Translations under genes and position numbers: made by a program
The notes under the pieces: generated by a model
Told to the model about the DNA's origin: nothing
Database searches by the model: none
Seen by the model: only the letters and a program-made list of their open reading frames with translations
DNA from: Gautieria morchelliformis
Lineage: Eukaryota > Basidiomycota > Agaricomycetes > Gomphales > Gomphaceae
Length of the DNA: 64,000 nt
Reading direction: 5' to 3'
Assembly: GCA_015179125.1 (NCBI GenBank)
Contig: WHVA01000255.1
Span: forward strand, 91,193 to 155,192
In this document: piece by piece, positions 1 to 12,221 of the stretch
Layout of the letters: the number at the start of each line of letters is the position of its first letter
Numbering within the stretch: the first letter of the stretch is position 1

Positions 1-222
1 CATCCATCACAACACGCATGAGGGCATCTCCCTCGTCTCGGAGTTCCCGCCAGCTGGCATCATCCAGCCTTCGCCTCTTCTTACTGAGGCACTGTTGGAG
101 GGAAACCTTGTGTACACGGAATTGTTCACTACGCGCATCATTGCGCGACCTAACTTCCCTCACCTCATCAGAATCGTCCACATTGGCGGCACGGTTGCCA
201 ACCAGAGCTGTGAGAATGGGCA

Positions 223-1189
223 TCAGTCACACTGCAAATCAGCTTCTCCACTGGGGTCCAGTTCCGCACCTTTCTCACTTGTTTCCATCCAATCTGTATC
301 GACTGCCGGCGTCGTCGCAGCCGTATCCTTCGCTCCCGTCCCATCTGTCACTGCCTGCGACGAGACACTAGCTCTATCGTCTGGAGGTTTCTCCGCCTCA
401 TCTCGCTTCAGCGCCTCCGCTTCCGCCTCCACATCGCGCGGAGGTGCTGCTGAAATATCTTCCTCGGGATCCATACTGTCTTTAGTTGCCTCCCATAAGG
501 TGTCCAACTCTTCCTCCCAGTGTAGCAACTTGCATAGTTGCTGAATCACATCATCACATTTTCCAAGAATTACGACATCATCGGAGCGACCCCCGATACT
601 CCCCGCAGGTTCGAGGTTAATGAGCACACGAGGGCAGGTTTCAAGCACCAACTCCGTAAGAGATGTGAAAGGGCGGACAACGAGAGAAGTGCCGATGATG
701 ATAAGAAGGTCAGCGCCCACGATATTGTTGATAGATTTGTGAAATTCAGGCGGAAGCTATGTAGAACCGTCATTTCGTCAACAGAAAAGCTCGTAGAACG
801 TTTGTGCGCGGCACGTACTGCTTCGCCGAAAAATACAATGTTAGGTTTCACAAGGCCACCACATTGATCACACTTCGGAATAGCCCTCTCTAGAGTTATC
901 CGTTTCATTTTCCCATCATCAAAAGGAGCCTCGCAGTCAATGCATTTCTGGCCAGCGAAACTGCCATGGGCCTCGACAATTCGGTAGCCTGGTATACCTG
1001 CCTTGCGTTCCAAAGTGTCGACTAGGAAAATATGAGCTCACTTTTAAGGGATTATTGGAATACAAAACACTCACTGTTCTGCGTAAAGCATGTGTCGAGA
1101 AGTTTCTTCTCGTGAAGAAGACGGAGGAAGGAGTGAGTGCGTGTCGGGCGATAACGTCCAGGCGCCAATTCACGTGCCAGGGCGTACCC
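223..1189 (-). pseudogene. Sirtuin (Sir2/Hst2 class), N-terminally truncated
   Basis: Three exons can be joined on the minus strand: about 1189-1075, 1021-819 and 756-223, with GT...AG introns of 53 and 62 nt. The joined frame reads through CFTQNIDTLER, the catalytic-His motif EAHGSFAG, two zinc-binding Cys pairs (CIDC and CDQCGG), KPNIVFFGEA and ADLLIIIGTSL, then an acidic tail and a stop. These are the central and C-terminal parts of class I NAD-dependent protein deacetylases. The N-terminal Rossmann part with the GAGxS motif is missing. The sequence directly upstream is a methyltransferase fragment instead. About 280 residues remain out of a usual 350-400. The surviving frame is clean, so truncation is recent or a chimeric transcript is still made; catalytic activity is unlikely. 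Confidence 0.8.
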
Positions 1190-1617
1190 GACACCACCAA
1201 ATCAACACTGCCAGTCTCGAGGAAATCGAGCTCATCCGCGGCGTGTTTCACGTATTTTATTTCCTTGGAGGGTGGAGTGGTGCGTGGGTTGATGGCATAT
1301 GCTTTCTGAATCATGGACTCTGAGGAGTCGATGCCGATGGTCGAAAGATGTTAGTTCGGCTGTTGCCTGACCTTCATGGAAGCGGGTATGAGGGGTCGTG
1401 TACGATTCATATACAGGTCGCATGGACTTTTCAGCCGTCCATATAGAGAGACATAATCGCCGGACTAAGAGTATTTACCTGTGCCACACCCAAGGTCTAC
1501 GGCAAGCTCCCACTGGGCATATTTGCTTCACGTATGATATGTGTACACGAATTTGTACAGCTTCTGAGGGTACGCAGATCGCGTTGAATGCTGGCTTCGC
1601 AAAGTCAGCTATAATTA
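1185..1617 (-). pseudogene. SAM-dependent methyltransferase fragment (trans-aconitate methyltransferase-like)
   Basis: The minus strand encodes the N-terminal half of a class I methyltransferase resembling fungal trans-aconitate 3-methyltransferases. Pieces seen in order are an ADFAKPAFNA start-like segment, RSAYPQKLYKFVYTYH in another frame, the SAM-binding motif VDLGCGTGQATAEL spliced over an intron at about 1478-1372, IGIDSSESMIQKAYA in a shifted frame, and DELDFLETGSVDLVVSGT. At least two frameshifts are present and the expected start ATG reads ATA. The frame stops matching the family at about 1185, exactly where the truncated sirtuin begins. It is a decayed gene joined to the sirtuin by a rearrangement. 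Confidence 0.7.
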
Positions 1618-1639
1618 TAATAGCCGGCTTTCGGGCTCG

Positions 1640-3554
<1,915 letters not shown>

Positions 3555-5727
3555 ATGAGTCCAATGGACGAACACGCGCGAGAAATGGACGCAAGTCCCA
3601 ACGATGAAGACCTCCTTGCACGGCTGGGTTACAAGCAAGAGTTTAAGCGAGACTTCAGCCGTTTGGAACTGTTCGGTATGTCTTTCTCCATCGTCGGTGT
3701 TGTCCAATCGATTGCGTACGTGCTAGTATTTGCAACATTTAACTCCACTCACCTCGTTCGAATCTTGCAGTGCAGTCCTACTATTCTCCATTCCATATGG
3801 AGGGCCGTCCGCGATGATATGGGGAGTGCGTACGAGAGCCTCGTTCTCAATATAAGAAAGCCTCACCATTAAACAGTGGTTCACATGTTGCTGTTTCCTT
3901 ACCATCGTCGCACTTGCCATGGCTGAACTAGGATCGGCTGCACCAACGGCCGGAGGCTTGTACTACTGGACGTTCCAATTTTCGTCCCCCAAGTACAGGA
4001 GAGTTCTTTCCTGGCTCGTTGGCTGTAGGGATCCGCATCTTCTAATTTCGCAATTATCGGCTTTAACCTTTTCTAGACGTCAATATCGCCGCGTACGTTG
4101 GTGGCGTTGCTAGTGTGGACTGGGGAGTGGCCACACAATTTATGGCAGCAGTAAATATTGGAACTGACGGACAATTTGTTGCAACGAATGCCCAAGTCTA
4201 GTACGCTACCATCAATTCCTCTGCCGCCACTTCCCGATGCTCATGTGCGATCAGTGGTGTGTATTGCGGCATCCTTATCCTTCATGCAATCACGACTAGT
4301 CTTGCTACAAAAATCGTTGCAAAACTCCAATGGTTCTATATCTTCCTCAACATAGCGTGGGTTCTGTGCCTGACAGTACTCTCTGTCCGAGAACTCATAT
4401 CCTCCTAGTTTATGTTTCATTGTGATCATAGTCCTTCCTGTTGCCACGCCTAAAGAGCTACATAATAGCCCCTCGTACGCATTTGGCAATTTTGAGAACG
4501 GTGATTTGCATGCCTTGTGGCTTGGCCATTCTATCTGGGAATTAATTTTTTTATTCAGTCTCCGGATGGCCAAATGGATACGCTTTTATATTAAGTTTCT
4601 TAGCTCCCGCCTGGACAGTCAGTGAGCTACTCCTTGTCGTGCACACTTCCATTGGGTTCTCTGACCATCCATTTCACTCACAGTTGGTTTTGACGCAAGC
4701 GTCCATCTCAGTGAGGAAGCACGAAATGCGCCCAGGGCTGTGCCGTTCGCTATAATGTCGGCCACGATCCTTAGTTCAGTCTTAGGATGGGGTATGTTTA
4801 ATATCTGTGTAAGGTCCATCAAATCTCATGCTTCGATGAATAGTCGTCAACATCGTTTTGGCGTTTTTCATGGGAAACGACCTCGCATCTGTAACTGGAA
4901 ATTCCATCGGCCAACCGATGGCAACGGTGGGTGTTGCTATAGTGGACATCATTGCCAGTGGCTCACAGCGCTTGTCACAGATATTCTTCAACAGTGTAGG
5001 GAAAAACGGGACCTTGGCCATCTGGGTTTTTATAATAATTACTCTCTGGATGACGGGAATGGATCTTGTGTGTCTCTTCCAGATCACAGCCTCGCTAACC
5101 ACACATACTCAGGCCCAATTTCATTTGTAGCTTCTCGCTGGATCCCGCCAGTTGTTTGCCTTTTCACGAGACCGTGGCATGCCATTCTCCCGCGTGCTCT
5201 ACAACATCAACCCATACACCAACACACCAGTGCACGCCGTGTGCTTCCTCGCTTTCATATCTCTTCTCCTGGGGTTAATATCGTTTGCCGGGCCGATCGC
5301 AATAAGTGCCGTGTTTACCATGTCGATTGTCTGTCAATATATCGGCTTCGTCACCCCTATTATCGCTCGTTGGGTTGGAGGCACAAATTTCCAACCTGGC
5401 CCGTTCAACCTTGGTTCATTTGTCAGTGCTGCTATTTTTCTATGCCGCTGATGCACGTATCGATTGACCCCATCTCAGAGCGCACCGGTCGCCTTCGTAG
5501 CATCAGCCTATATGATATTCATGATCCTCGTGTTCCTGTTCCCAGCTGCACCCTTCCCGACGTCTCAGAGCATGAATTATGCCGTGGTAGTTGTTGGGGG
5601 GACAATGGCTCTGTCACTGGGCTATTATTTCTTCCCTAAGTACGGCGGAGTCTATTGGTTTACAGGGCCGGTGGAGACTGTGCGAGGTGAAAATACGAAG
5701 GGGGAGGTTGAAGATCATACAGTGTAA
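3555..5727 (+). CDS. Amino-acid/GABA permease (APC superfamily), 12 exons, apparently intact
   Basis: Twelve exons join into one open frame of 520 codons: 3555-3715, 3771-3825, 3877-4024, 4077-4200, 4255-4356, 4409-4500, 4559-4621, 4684-4791, 4844-4926, 4981-5067, 5131-5421 and 5479-5727. Every intron is 49-63 nt with GT...AG ends. The product is a multi-spanning membrane transporter of the fungal GABA/choline/polyamine permease type. Features seen are an acidic N-terminus, the first membrane helix with SIVGVVQSIAAVLLFSIPYG, MAELGSAAPTAGGLYYW, FMGNDLASVTGNSIGQPMAT, SRQLFAFSRDRGMPFS and YGGVYWFTGP near the C-terminus. Length agrees with the usual 500-560 residues. The start was chosen at the ATG before the SPMDEHAREMD segment; an upstream in-frame extension exists but lacks family character. 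Substrate is not certain. Confidence 0.9.
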
Positions 5728-6028
5728 GACGCTAAAAGGCAGCAAGTCTGCCGACGGCGCCAAATTGCGCCGCAGGCCCCAAATTTAAAATTTAGAAGGA
5801 AACTGGGTGAAATGAGTATAATTTCAAAAAAAAAAAACCGAAAATTGTCCGGTCATGTGACCAGTTCAAATTTGGGTCAAAAATTTTTCACCTCACCAAA
5901 CTCACTGCCATGCCTCCCCTGACCAAAAGAGCCAGACAGGCCAAGCTTCAATGAGCTTCAGGCTCTAAATGCTTTGACCCTGGACTGATTGAAGATGATT
6001 TAGGAGGATAATCAAAAAGGTCATGTGA

Positions 6029-6524
6029 TACAGCATATATGAGTATATAATATATAATAAGAGTATTAATAACAACATATATGAATATATAGTAGTATTT
6101 ATAAGGAGAATAATAGGTGTTATTAGAAGATTCTGTATATATTTAAACAACCCGGAGAGATATATACATATGAGAGAGTAACGGCTACTTGGATAGCTAC
6201 TTCTAATAGATATGAGTAGGAGTATTAGTATGAATAGTTATAATGAGAGAGTATTAGAGTACAATATGAAGTAATAGTACTTGGATAGATATTTGTAATA
6301 TATATGAAAAAGAGTATTAATATGAATAGTTATAATGATATAGTGTATCTTAAAGGTTGGTGGAAAAAATAAGATGAGGTGTAAAAATAAAAAGAGGTGT
6401 TCTCATTGATGGACCTGCCACTCTTGGAGGGACAAAAGTAAAATTATTTATATCCCAACAATAAAATTGCCATGTACTTTCACCCTCTTCTTTTCTATAA
6501 TCTGAGAATAAAATGGGTGAAGCT
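6029..6524. repeat. AT-rich dispersed repeat, inverted partner at the window's right end
   Basis: This AT-rich stretch, full of TATA and AGTATTA words, matches the reverse complement of 63576-64000. Both copies share the terminal word AGCTTCACCC and the central words AGATACACTATATCATTA and CTTATAAATACTACT. There are point differences and small indels. No coding potential is seen. The copy here ends exactly where the copia LTR begins, so the LTR element landed at its edge. It may be a non-autonomous DNA element or an LTR; termini are not defined because the partner runs off the window. Confidence 0.75.
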
Positions 6525-6964
6525 CGGTGAGATTGAGGGGGCATGGGCGAGAGGAAGGTCAGAAGGTGGTGGGCCGAGGGTTGGAGATGGGTGTGGAGAG
6601 TTCGTGGGGTAGATCGGGAAGATGGAACTACCTACGTGTACATATTGTGGAGCAACATGATGTGATCGTGAAATGGAACAGGGTCGGGTGAGGAGAAAGG
6701 GGGGAAAAGAAGAAAGATGGGACTCGATCGTCTGGCTGATCCGCGATGTATATGCGGCGTTGTGAGCCCATGAGATCGTGTGGGCTCACGTGGCTCCTCG
6801 ACTTGGCTCGACTCGACTCGACTCCGTGCACATGTACGTGCCTCGTGGAACTCGTTTGACTCGCGGGATGGTGGAAGCTCATGGAGGGGAAGGAGTGGTA
6901 AGTGACTGGTGGGTCAGAGAAGGGTGGGTGGGTCATTGAATACTGTACAGTCCGTTTCCTAACA
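6525..6964 (-). repeat. Copia 3' LTR
   Basis: Direct repeat of 11653-12067. The minus-strand start is TGTTAGG; the other end reads CGGTGAG here and TGGTGAG in the partner. It contains a TCGAC-type microsatellite (about 6800-6825) that is shorter in the partner. Confidence 0.85.
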
Positions 6965-6971
6965 CACCCCC

Positions 6972-7576
6972 TCAAGCACAACAGACTCCGAGAAGATCAA
7001 GGAGATAGATGTGCTTGCATGGCGAGAGAGGCTTCATGAGGATATCTGCCGGGTTTTCGGAGCTGGGGACATATTGCAGTCGAATATTTCCAGTGTCAAT
7101 TTGGTTGCGCGTGTAATGATAGTGTGTGTCAATGTGTTTGGTCCGGTTGCTGCTGATGTCGTTCTTTGAGAATAGGATGAAATATTGGTTATCTGTGAAG
7201 AGCAGAATGGGAGTGAAAATGTGATGAAAGTCCTTCCCTAGGCATATCAGCCATATTCCCTCGACCGATGCGAACGATCCGGCGATGAGCTCGGATTCCT
7301 CGATACGCAGTGCTGTTTCTTGGACGCCCACGAGAGTGGGGAGCCGTTGAATGTGAATACCCAGCCCGTCGTGGACTTGCAGTCGTTGACGTCACCTGCA
7401 AAGTCCACGTCTGTGAATCCTGCCAGGTTGTGAGCATACCCCCTGACCCCGTTGCCCTCCACCCTGTACAGGATCCCATACTCCTTCGTGTGTAGCAGGT
7501 ATCATATGACTCACTTCACGGCCTCCCAGTGCTGGAGCATTGGTCTGGAGATGAACTGCGTGCATTTGTTGGTCGC
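6972..7576 (-). pseudogene. Copia RNase H domain, disrupted
   Basis: Minus-strand frames give the usual end of a copia polyprotein: GFTDVDFAGDVNDCKSTTGW, then SWASKKQ in one frame, then ELIAGSFASVEGIWL, DNQYFILFSKN, HIDTHYHYTRN and ENPADILMKPL in another. The catalytic Asp of the DxDFAG motif is present. A frameshift near 7310 and stops near 7500 break the domain. It follows the RT segment directly and ends just before the polypurine tract. Confidence 0.8.
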
Positions 7577-8575
7577 TTATGATATGTCGGAGCGGGTCAC
7601 GATGGCGCAGTAGTTAAGGCTGCCGATGAGAGACGTGTATGGTACGTCGAGCGTCTCGTCGGTGATGGTGGCCGTTCTGAGATCAATTGTTGAGTCCATG
7701 GGTGATGTGATGGGTCGGCTGGGGGAGATATCGAACCTTTTTGCGATAGTAGAGATGAATGAGGGTTGGGATATGTGAATGGTACTCAATGATCTGTTCC
7801 TGCTTATCCTGATGCCAAGGAGACGTTCCGGCTCTCCAAGGTCTTGGATATCGAAACTCGCCTTTATATCCGTCACCATCCGGTCCATGGACTGTGTGGA
7901 GTCGGCCACGAGGAGGCCGTCGTCAACATACCATCTGGCTATCTCGATTGAGCCGCTGTCTCCGAATCGAAAGAAGACTGTGGTGTCGGCCTCCCCCACT
8001 CTGAACCCTATCTTCTCAATCTCAGTTCTCAGGGTGTTGTGCCACACACGCCCTGACTGTTTTAGTCCATAGACCCCATTGTTCAGCTTACACACCTTTC
8101 CTTCGCTTCCGTCCTCCACAAATACCTCTGGCTGCCTCATGTATACCTCATCCTCCAGCTTCCCGTTCAAGTACGCCCCCTTAACGTCGACCTGTCGAAG
8201 TTCTAGTCCAAATCGGCATGTGAGCGCGAGGATCAGCCTGATGGAGGTGAGTTGGATCGTGGGGGAGTATGTCTCATTGTAGTCGAGCCTGGGCACCTGT
8301 GAGAATCCCTGAGCGACTAGCCTGGCTTTATACTTATTGACCTGTCCCAGGTTGTCCCTTTTGACTCTGAACGTCCATTGGCATCCGACAATGTTCATGC
8401 TCGGTGGTCTCTGGACGAGGGTCCAGGTGTGATATCCCATTAGGGTCTCATAGTCCTGCTCGCACGCTTCCTTCCATTTCTCTGCGTCAGGTGAGTTCAT
8501 AGCGTCTCGATACTGGTCAGGCTCATCTTCAGCTAGGGTCACAAACACTGATTCTGTTTCTTCAAGTGTCGACAT
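7577..8575 (-). pseudogene. Copia reverse transcriptase domain (RVT_2)
   Basis: A 332-residue open frame contains the whole copia-type reverse transcriptase. Seen are the start of the domain near MNSPDAEKWKEACEQDYETL, GCQWTFRVKRDNLGQVNKYK, RLVAQGFSQ, the segment RQVDVKGAYLNGKL, YGLKQSGRVWH and the catalytic box WYVDDGLLVAD. This is the best preserved part of the element. It is not a stand-alone gene but a slice of the polyprotein, cut off by a stop after the TRSDIS segment at the RNase H border. Confidence 0.88.
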
Positions 8576-8818
8576 CCCGTGCGCTAGTGCTGCAACTTCC
8601 GCGATTAGAGCCTGGTGGCACTTCCCTCTCCCGTATGACGAGTTCTCTGGGTCAAGCCATGGCCCTTTCTCAAAGCCTTTCGGCGCCGTGGCCTCCCCTG
8701 TGTCTCTGCCACTTGTCGTCTCCTCTGCCGCTAGCTTCCTTTCCTCTGTCTCTGCTCTCTTGCCACCTGCAGCCTCCTCTATCTGTGCCGGACCTGGTCC
8801 CGTGTCGCCCCCTCTCCC

Positions 8819-10418
8819 TTATACTCCAGAAATGCTTGTTGGCATTTCTGGTGTGAAAGGGAGTGACCCCTCTTCAGACCAGGCGATCCCAGGTGAAGTG
8901 GGGGAGGGGGATGTTGGGATGTGAATCTTGTCGGTCCATAGTCCTGGGAGATTGTCGTCATCAGTAGCATGGATCGTGACTCGCTCAATGTGATTATACT
9001 CATTGAAAATGGCGTCACATGCTTTCAGGATCGAGTGGGTCCTCGGGACCCATATCTTGTACGCCTTGGAGTCGTCGAAGTACCTGACGAAGATGCCTTC
9101 CACGGACCTGTAGCCCCCTTTTTGCCTGATCGCCTTAGGTATCAGCGCCCAACACTTTGCCCCGTATGTGCACAGCCAGTCGAATTTGGGCTTTTATCCC
9201 CAGAATCCCTCGTATGGCAATGTCCCTGTGCGTGAGTGTAGGATTCGGTTTCTGACAAAGTTTACCATGTGGGTTGCTGATACCCAGAACTTGCCTGACA
9301 GTTCGGAGTCATGCTGGAGGGTGAGCATGCCCTCCTGAAGGGTCCTGTTGTATCGCTCAGCAATCCCATTGTGCTCTGGGGTGTACGGTGAGGTTGTCTC
9401 GTGAACTATTCCGAGCTTACTGCATATGTCTCTGAACTCTCCCCCTGTGTATTCTCCCCCATTATCAGTCCTGACCCTCTTCACATCGGCTCCCTTCTGC
9501 CTGGTGATCCACGCCAGGTAGAGTTGAAATGACTCTGTGACGGTAGAGCATTCCTTGTTCTTTAGGAAATCTATACTTGCGTACCTGGTCTTCAAGTCGA
9601 TCCAGGTGACGAAGTATTTATAGCCCCCCGATCGACGCTTCGAAGGGGCTGCAGAGGTCTGAGATGATGATGTCTCTGATGGCCGGTGGGAGGTCCTCCT
9701 TGCGTCTGAATGGGGCCCTGGTCTGTTTCCTGAATGGGCAGTTCTCACATTGCTTCATGAGGTCTGCTTTGATGTACGGTATGAACCTGTTCACTGTCCT
9801 CATCCTAATCATTTTCTCGATTGTTGAGTAACTTGTGTGTGCTAGCCAGTGGTGCCAGAGCCTTATTTCGGGTGGGTCGTTCGAGTCGCTCGAGTACCTC
9901 ACTTTCTCGACTCTGGTTTTGGGAGTGGCAAGAGCGGTATAGGTAAATAAGTTACTGATCTTTGGACTGTGAGCCAGGATCTTGTTATCTACCGAGAGCG
10001 AGGAATGATGCTTGCTAAAAATAACATCGACATTGGCAGTGGTCATTCGTCTGACTGACAGGAGGTCCGCGTTAAGTTTCGGCACGTAGATGACATTGAG
10101 GAGCATTATTGGGAGATGGGGGAGTTGGAATGATGCGTCGGAGCAGAGGGTACTGTATATCGTCCCTCTCTGATTGGCTGTGAAAGCCTCCCCGCTGGCT
10201 GCCTCGATCAAGATCGGCATGACCATGTACATGTGGTCGAACAGATCAGCCATCCAGCAGAGATGGCTGGATGCGGCCAAGTCTATCAGCCAGGTATGCG
10301 TCTTGTTCTCGATCGTGGATAACGCTGTGGTTACTGTTGACAGGATGATTGTCTGACTCATATCCTCCGGTACCTCTGTAATCCTTGCCATCATGGCAAT
10401 GTCCCTGCTCTGGCCCAC
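8819..10418 (-). pseudogene. Copia protease remnant, GAG-pre-integrase and integrase
   Basis: The first part (10418-9618) starts with a protease-like segment where the active-site motif reads WLIDLAASSH instead of the usual D-S-G-A-S, so protease activity is doubtful. The pre-integrase zinc-finger segment LWHHWLAHTSYSTIEKM and CENCPF follow. The integrase core continues in another frame (9748-9194) with TWIDLKTRYA, RTDNGGEYTGGEF and PYTPEHNGIAERYNRTLQEG, giving the D-D-E residues. The two parts are separated by a frameshift near 9620. A stop near 9194 and a further frame change lead into the linker ending near 8819. Confidence 0.85.
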
Positions 10419-10500
10419 GAGACGAGCTGAGTCGTTCAGCTTTGGGTCTGTCGCTGGGTTGGGTCGCTGGGAGGGAATGGAAGGTGAGTTATTATGAGTT

Positions 10501-11427
10501 CTAAAGGTGGGAGCGGATGGGGATTGGCCTTGGAAGGGCTTCCAAGGTGATTGCCCAGCTAAACCACCCCCTGGCGCAAAACACCTGGGAGCGCTGTGTC
10601 CCTCCTTTCCGCAGTTGTTGCAGTGGTAGAACGACCTCTGGTTGGCTCGAGGTGCGTTCTGTGCTGCAGTGAACTGTCGGTTCTGTGGGACACTCGGTAG
10701 GTTGGACCTGTTGGGTGTGGGTCACGCCGCCCTTGCGATGAACGCAGTGGCGGCCTGGCCGGAAATCTCGACAGCATTGAGGTCCGCCTCGTGGGCTTCG
10801 AGGTGTTCCTCAATCTCGTCAGGGTCGCGCGTGATCATGCGGATTGTTTGGGCGATCGGCCTCCAGGACTCAGGCATGTTCCTGAGAATTGTGGCTGCAT
10901 GAGTCGAGTCAGCTATGATCTCACCCATCTTTCCCAGCTGGTTTCGGAAATCCTTCATGGTCCTGAGGTACTTGTTGATGGACTGTCCCTCGACCATGTG
11001 GTAGTTTTCGTATTTGGTCCTGACGATGCTGATTTTACTCGGGTCTTTAGACTCGAACTTCTTCATTAGGATGGTCCAGGCTTCTGAGGCGATGTCCGTA
11101 TTATCGATCACGGTCTGGAGGTCAGGTGATATGCAAAGTAGGATCTGGTTGTACGCAACATTATTCCTATCGTTCCACTTGTCCATGAGCTGGGTGAGTG
11201 GCGTTGTCCCAATGTGTGGTATCATTCCTACGATGGTGACGTTAGGGCTAGTGTCACTTGGGAGTGCATCAATGTCTGTGATGTTAGCGTACAGGCCCCT
11301 GTCTCTCGCTGTGGCTAGCAGCTCCCTTTTCTACGACACCCAGTTGTCACGTCCGAGCTTCGGTTTGATTTCCCAAAACTTGTGGATGTCGTGCTTCGGG
11401 TGCGTGATGGTGGTCGGTATGGGTTGA
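10501..11427 (-). pseudogene. Copia gag with one CCHC zinc knuckle
   Basis: The frame runs from a start near 11427 through FWEIKPKLGRDNW, a stop codon near 11332, then the UBN2-type capsid segment LMDKWNDRNNVAYNQILLCI, VRTKYENYHMVEGQSINKYL and QLGKMGEIIADSTHAATIL. A frameshift near 10720 leads to the knuckle CNNCGKEGHSAPRC (about 10615-10575), a C-x2-C-x4-H-x4-C pattern. The usual role is RNA packaging in virus-like particles. It is disrupted by the stop and the frameshift. Confidence 0.78.
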
Positions 11428-11652
11428 GTCATCGGTGAGTGCTGAGACTTTTAATCTCTAAAGAATACTTGGTAACTAAGGGGTGTGCTACTAAGTGTAG
11501 CTAAGGAATTAGGGTCTGGAGTGACCCGGAATATTTCAGCAAGGACTTGATGTGCTTAGAACTCGAGTGCTGGGGAAAATGACCAGTAGAAGTGGTGGGT
11601 TTAATTGAGAGCAGCCTTTGGTCTTTTATACAAGCGTATCTAAGGTAACTAA

Positions 11653-12067
11653 TGGTGAGATTGAGGGGGCATGGGTGAGAGGAAGGTCAGAAGGTGGTGG
11701 GACGAGGGTTGGAGATGGGTGTGGAGCGTTCGTGGGGTAGATCGGGAAGATGGAACTACCTACGTGTACATATTGTGGAGCAACATGATGTGATCGCGAA
11801 ATGGAACAGGGTCGGGTGAGGAGAAAGGAGGGAAAAGAAGAAAGATGGAACTCGATCGTCCGGCTGATCCATGATGTATATGCGGCGTTGTGAGCCCGTG
11901 AGATCGCGTGGCTCCTTGACTCGACTCAGTGCACATGTACGTGCCTCGTGGAACTCGTTTGACTCGCGGGATGGTGGAAGCTCATGGAGGGGAAGGAGTG
12001 GTAAGTGACTGGTGGGTCAGAGAAGGGTGAGTGGGTCATTGAATACTGTACAGTCCGTTTCCTAACA
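11653..12067 (-). repeat. Copia 5' LTR, shared with a truncated neighbour copy
   Basis: Direct repeat of 6525-6964. Unlike a normal outer LTR it is followed on its far side (12068-12221) by the polypurine tract and the last part of RNase H of another copy. It therefore serves both as 5' LTR of the element to its left and as 3' LTR of a truncated element to its right. Confidence 0.85.
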
Positions 12068-12221
12068 CACCCCCTCAAGCACAACAGACTCCGAGAAGAT
12101 CAAGGAGATAGATGTGCTTGCATGGCGAGAGAGGCTTCATGAGGATATCTGCCGGGTTTTCGGAGCTGGGGACATATTGCAGTCGAATATTTCCAGTGTC
12201 AATTTGGTTGCGCGTGTAATG
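12068..12221 (-). mobile_element. 3' end of a second copia copy (RNase H tail), truncated
   Basis: By eye these 154 bases are identical to 6965-7118, the polypurine tract and end of RNase H of the neighbouring element. The match ends abruptly after GCGCGTGTAATG at 12221, where unrelated sequence starts. This is the residue of a tandem LTR-internal-LTR-internal array, as produced by recombination between LTRs. Confidence 0.85.

Larger units (their letters stand above)
6525..12067 (-). mobile_element. Ty1/copia LTR retrotransposon, degenerate
   Basis: A 5.5-kb element on the minus strand is flanked by direct repeats: 3' LTR 6525-6964 and 5' LTR 11653-12067. The order gag, protease, integrase, reverse transcriptase, RNase H is the copia order. 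The LTR starts TGTTAGGAAACGG on the minus strand, and a polypurine tract (GAGGGGGTG) lies just inside the 3' LTR. The LTRs differ by several substitutions and indels in a CTCGA-rich stretch. The coding region carries stops and frameshifts in gag, integrase and RNase H. Beyond the 5' LTR lies 154 bp of a second internal region, described separately. Confidence 0.9.

Noticed and set aside
18-544. Overlapping plus-strand open frames at the left edge
   Set aside because: They are antisense to the sirtuin C-terminal exon and have no family features.
4740-5639. 299-residue open frame on the plus strand
   Set aside because: It runs across permease exons and introns in a wrong frame; the spliced permease explains the region.
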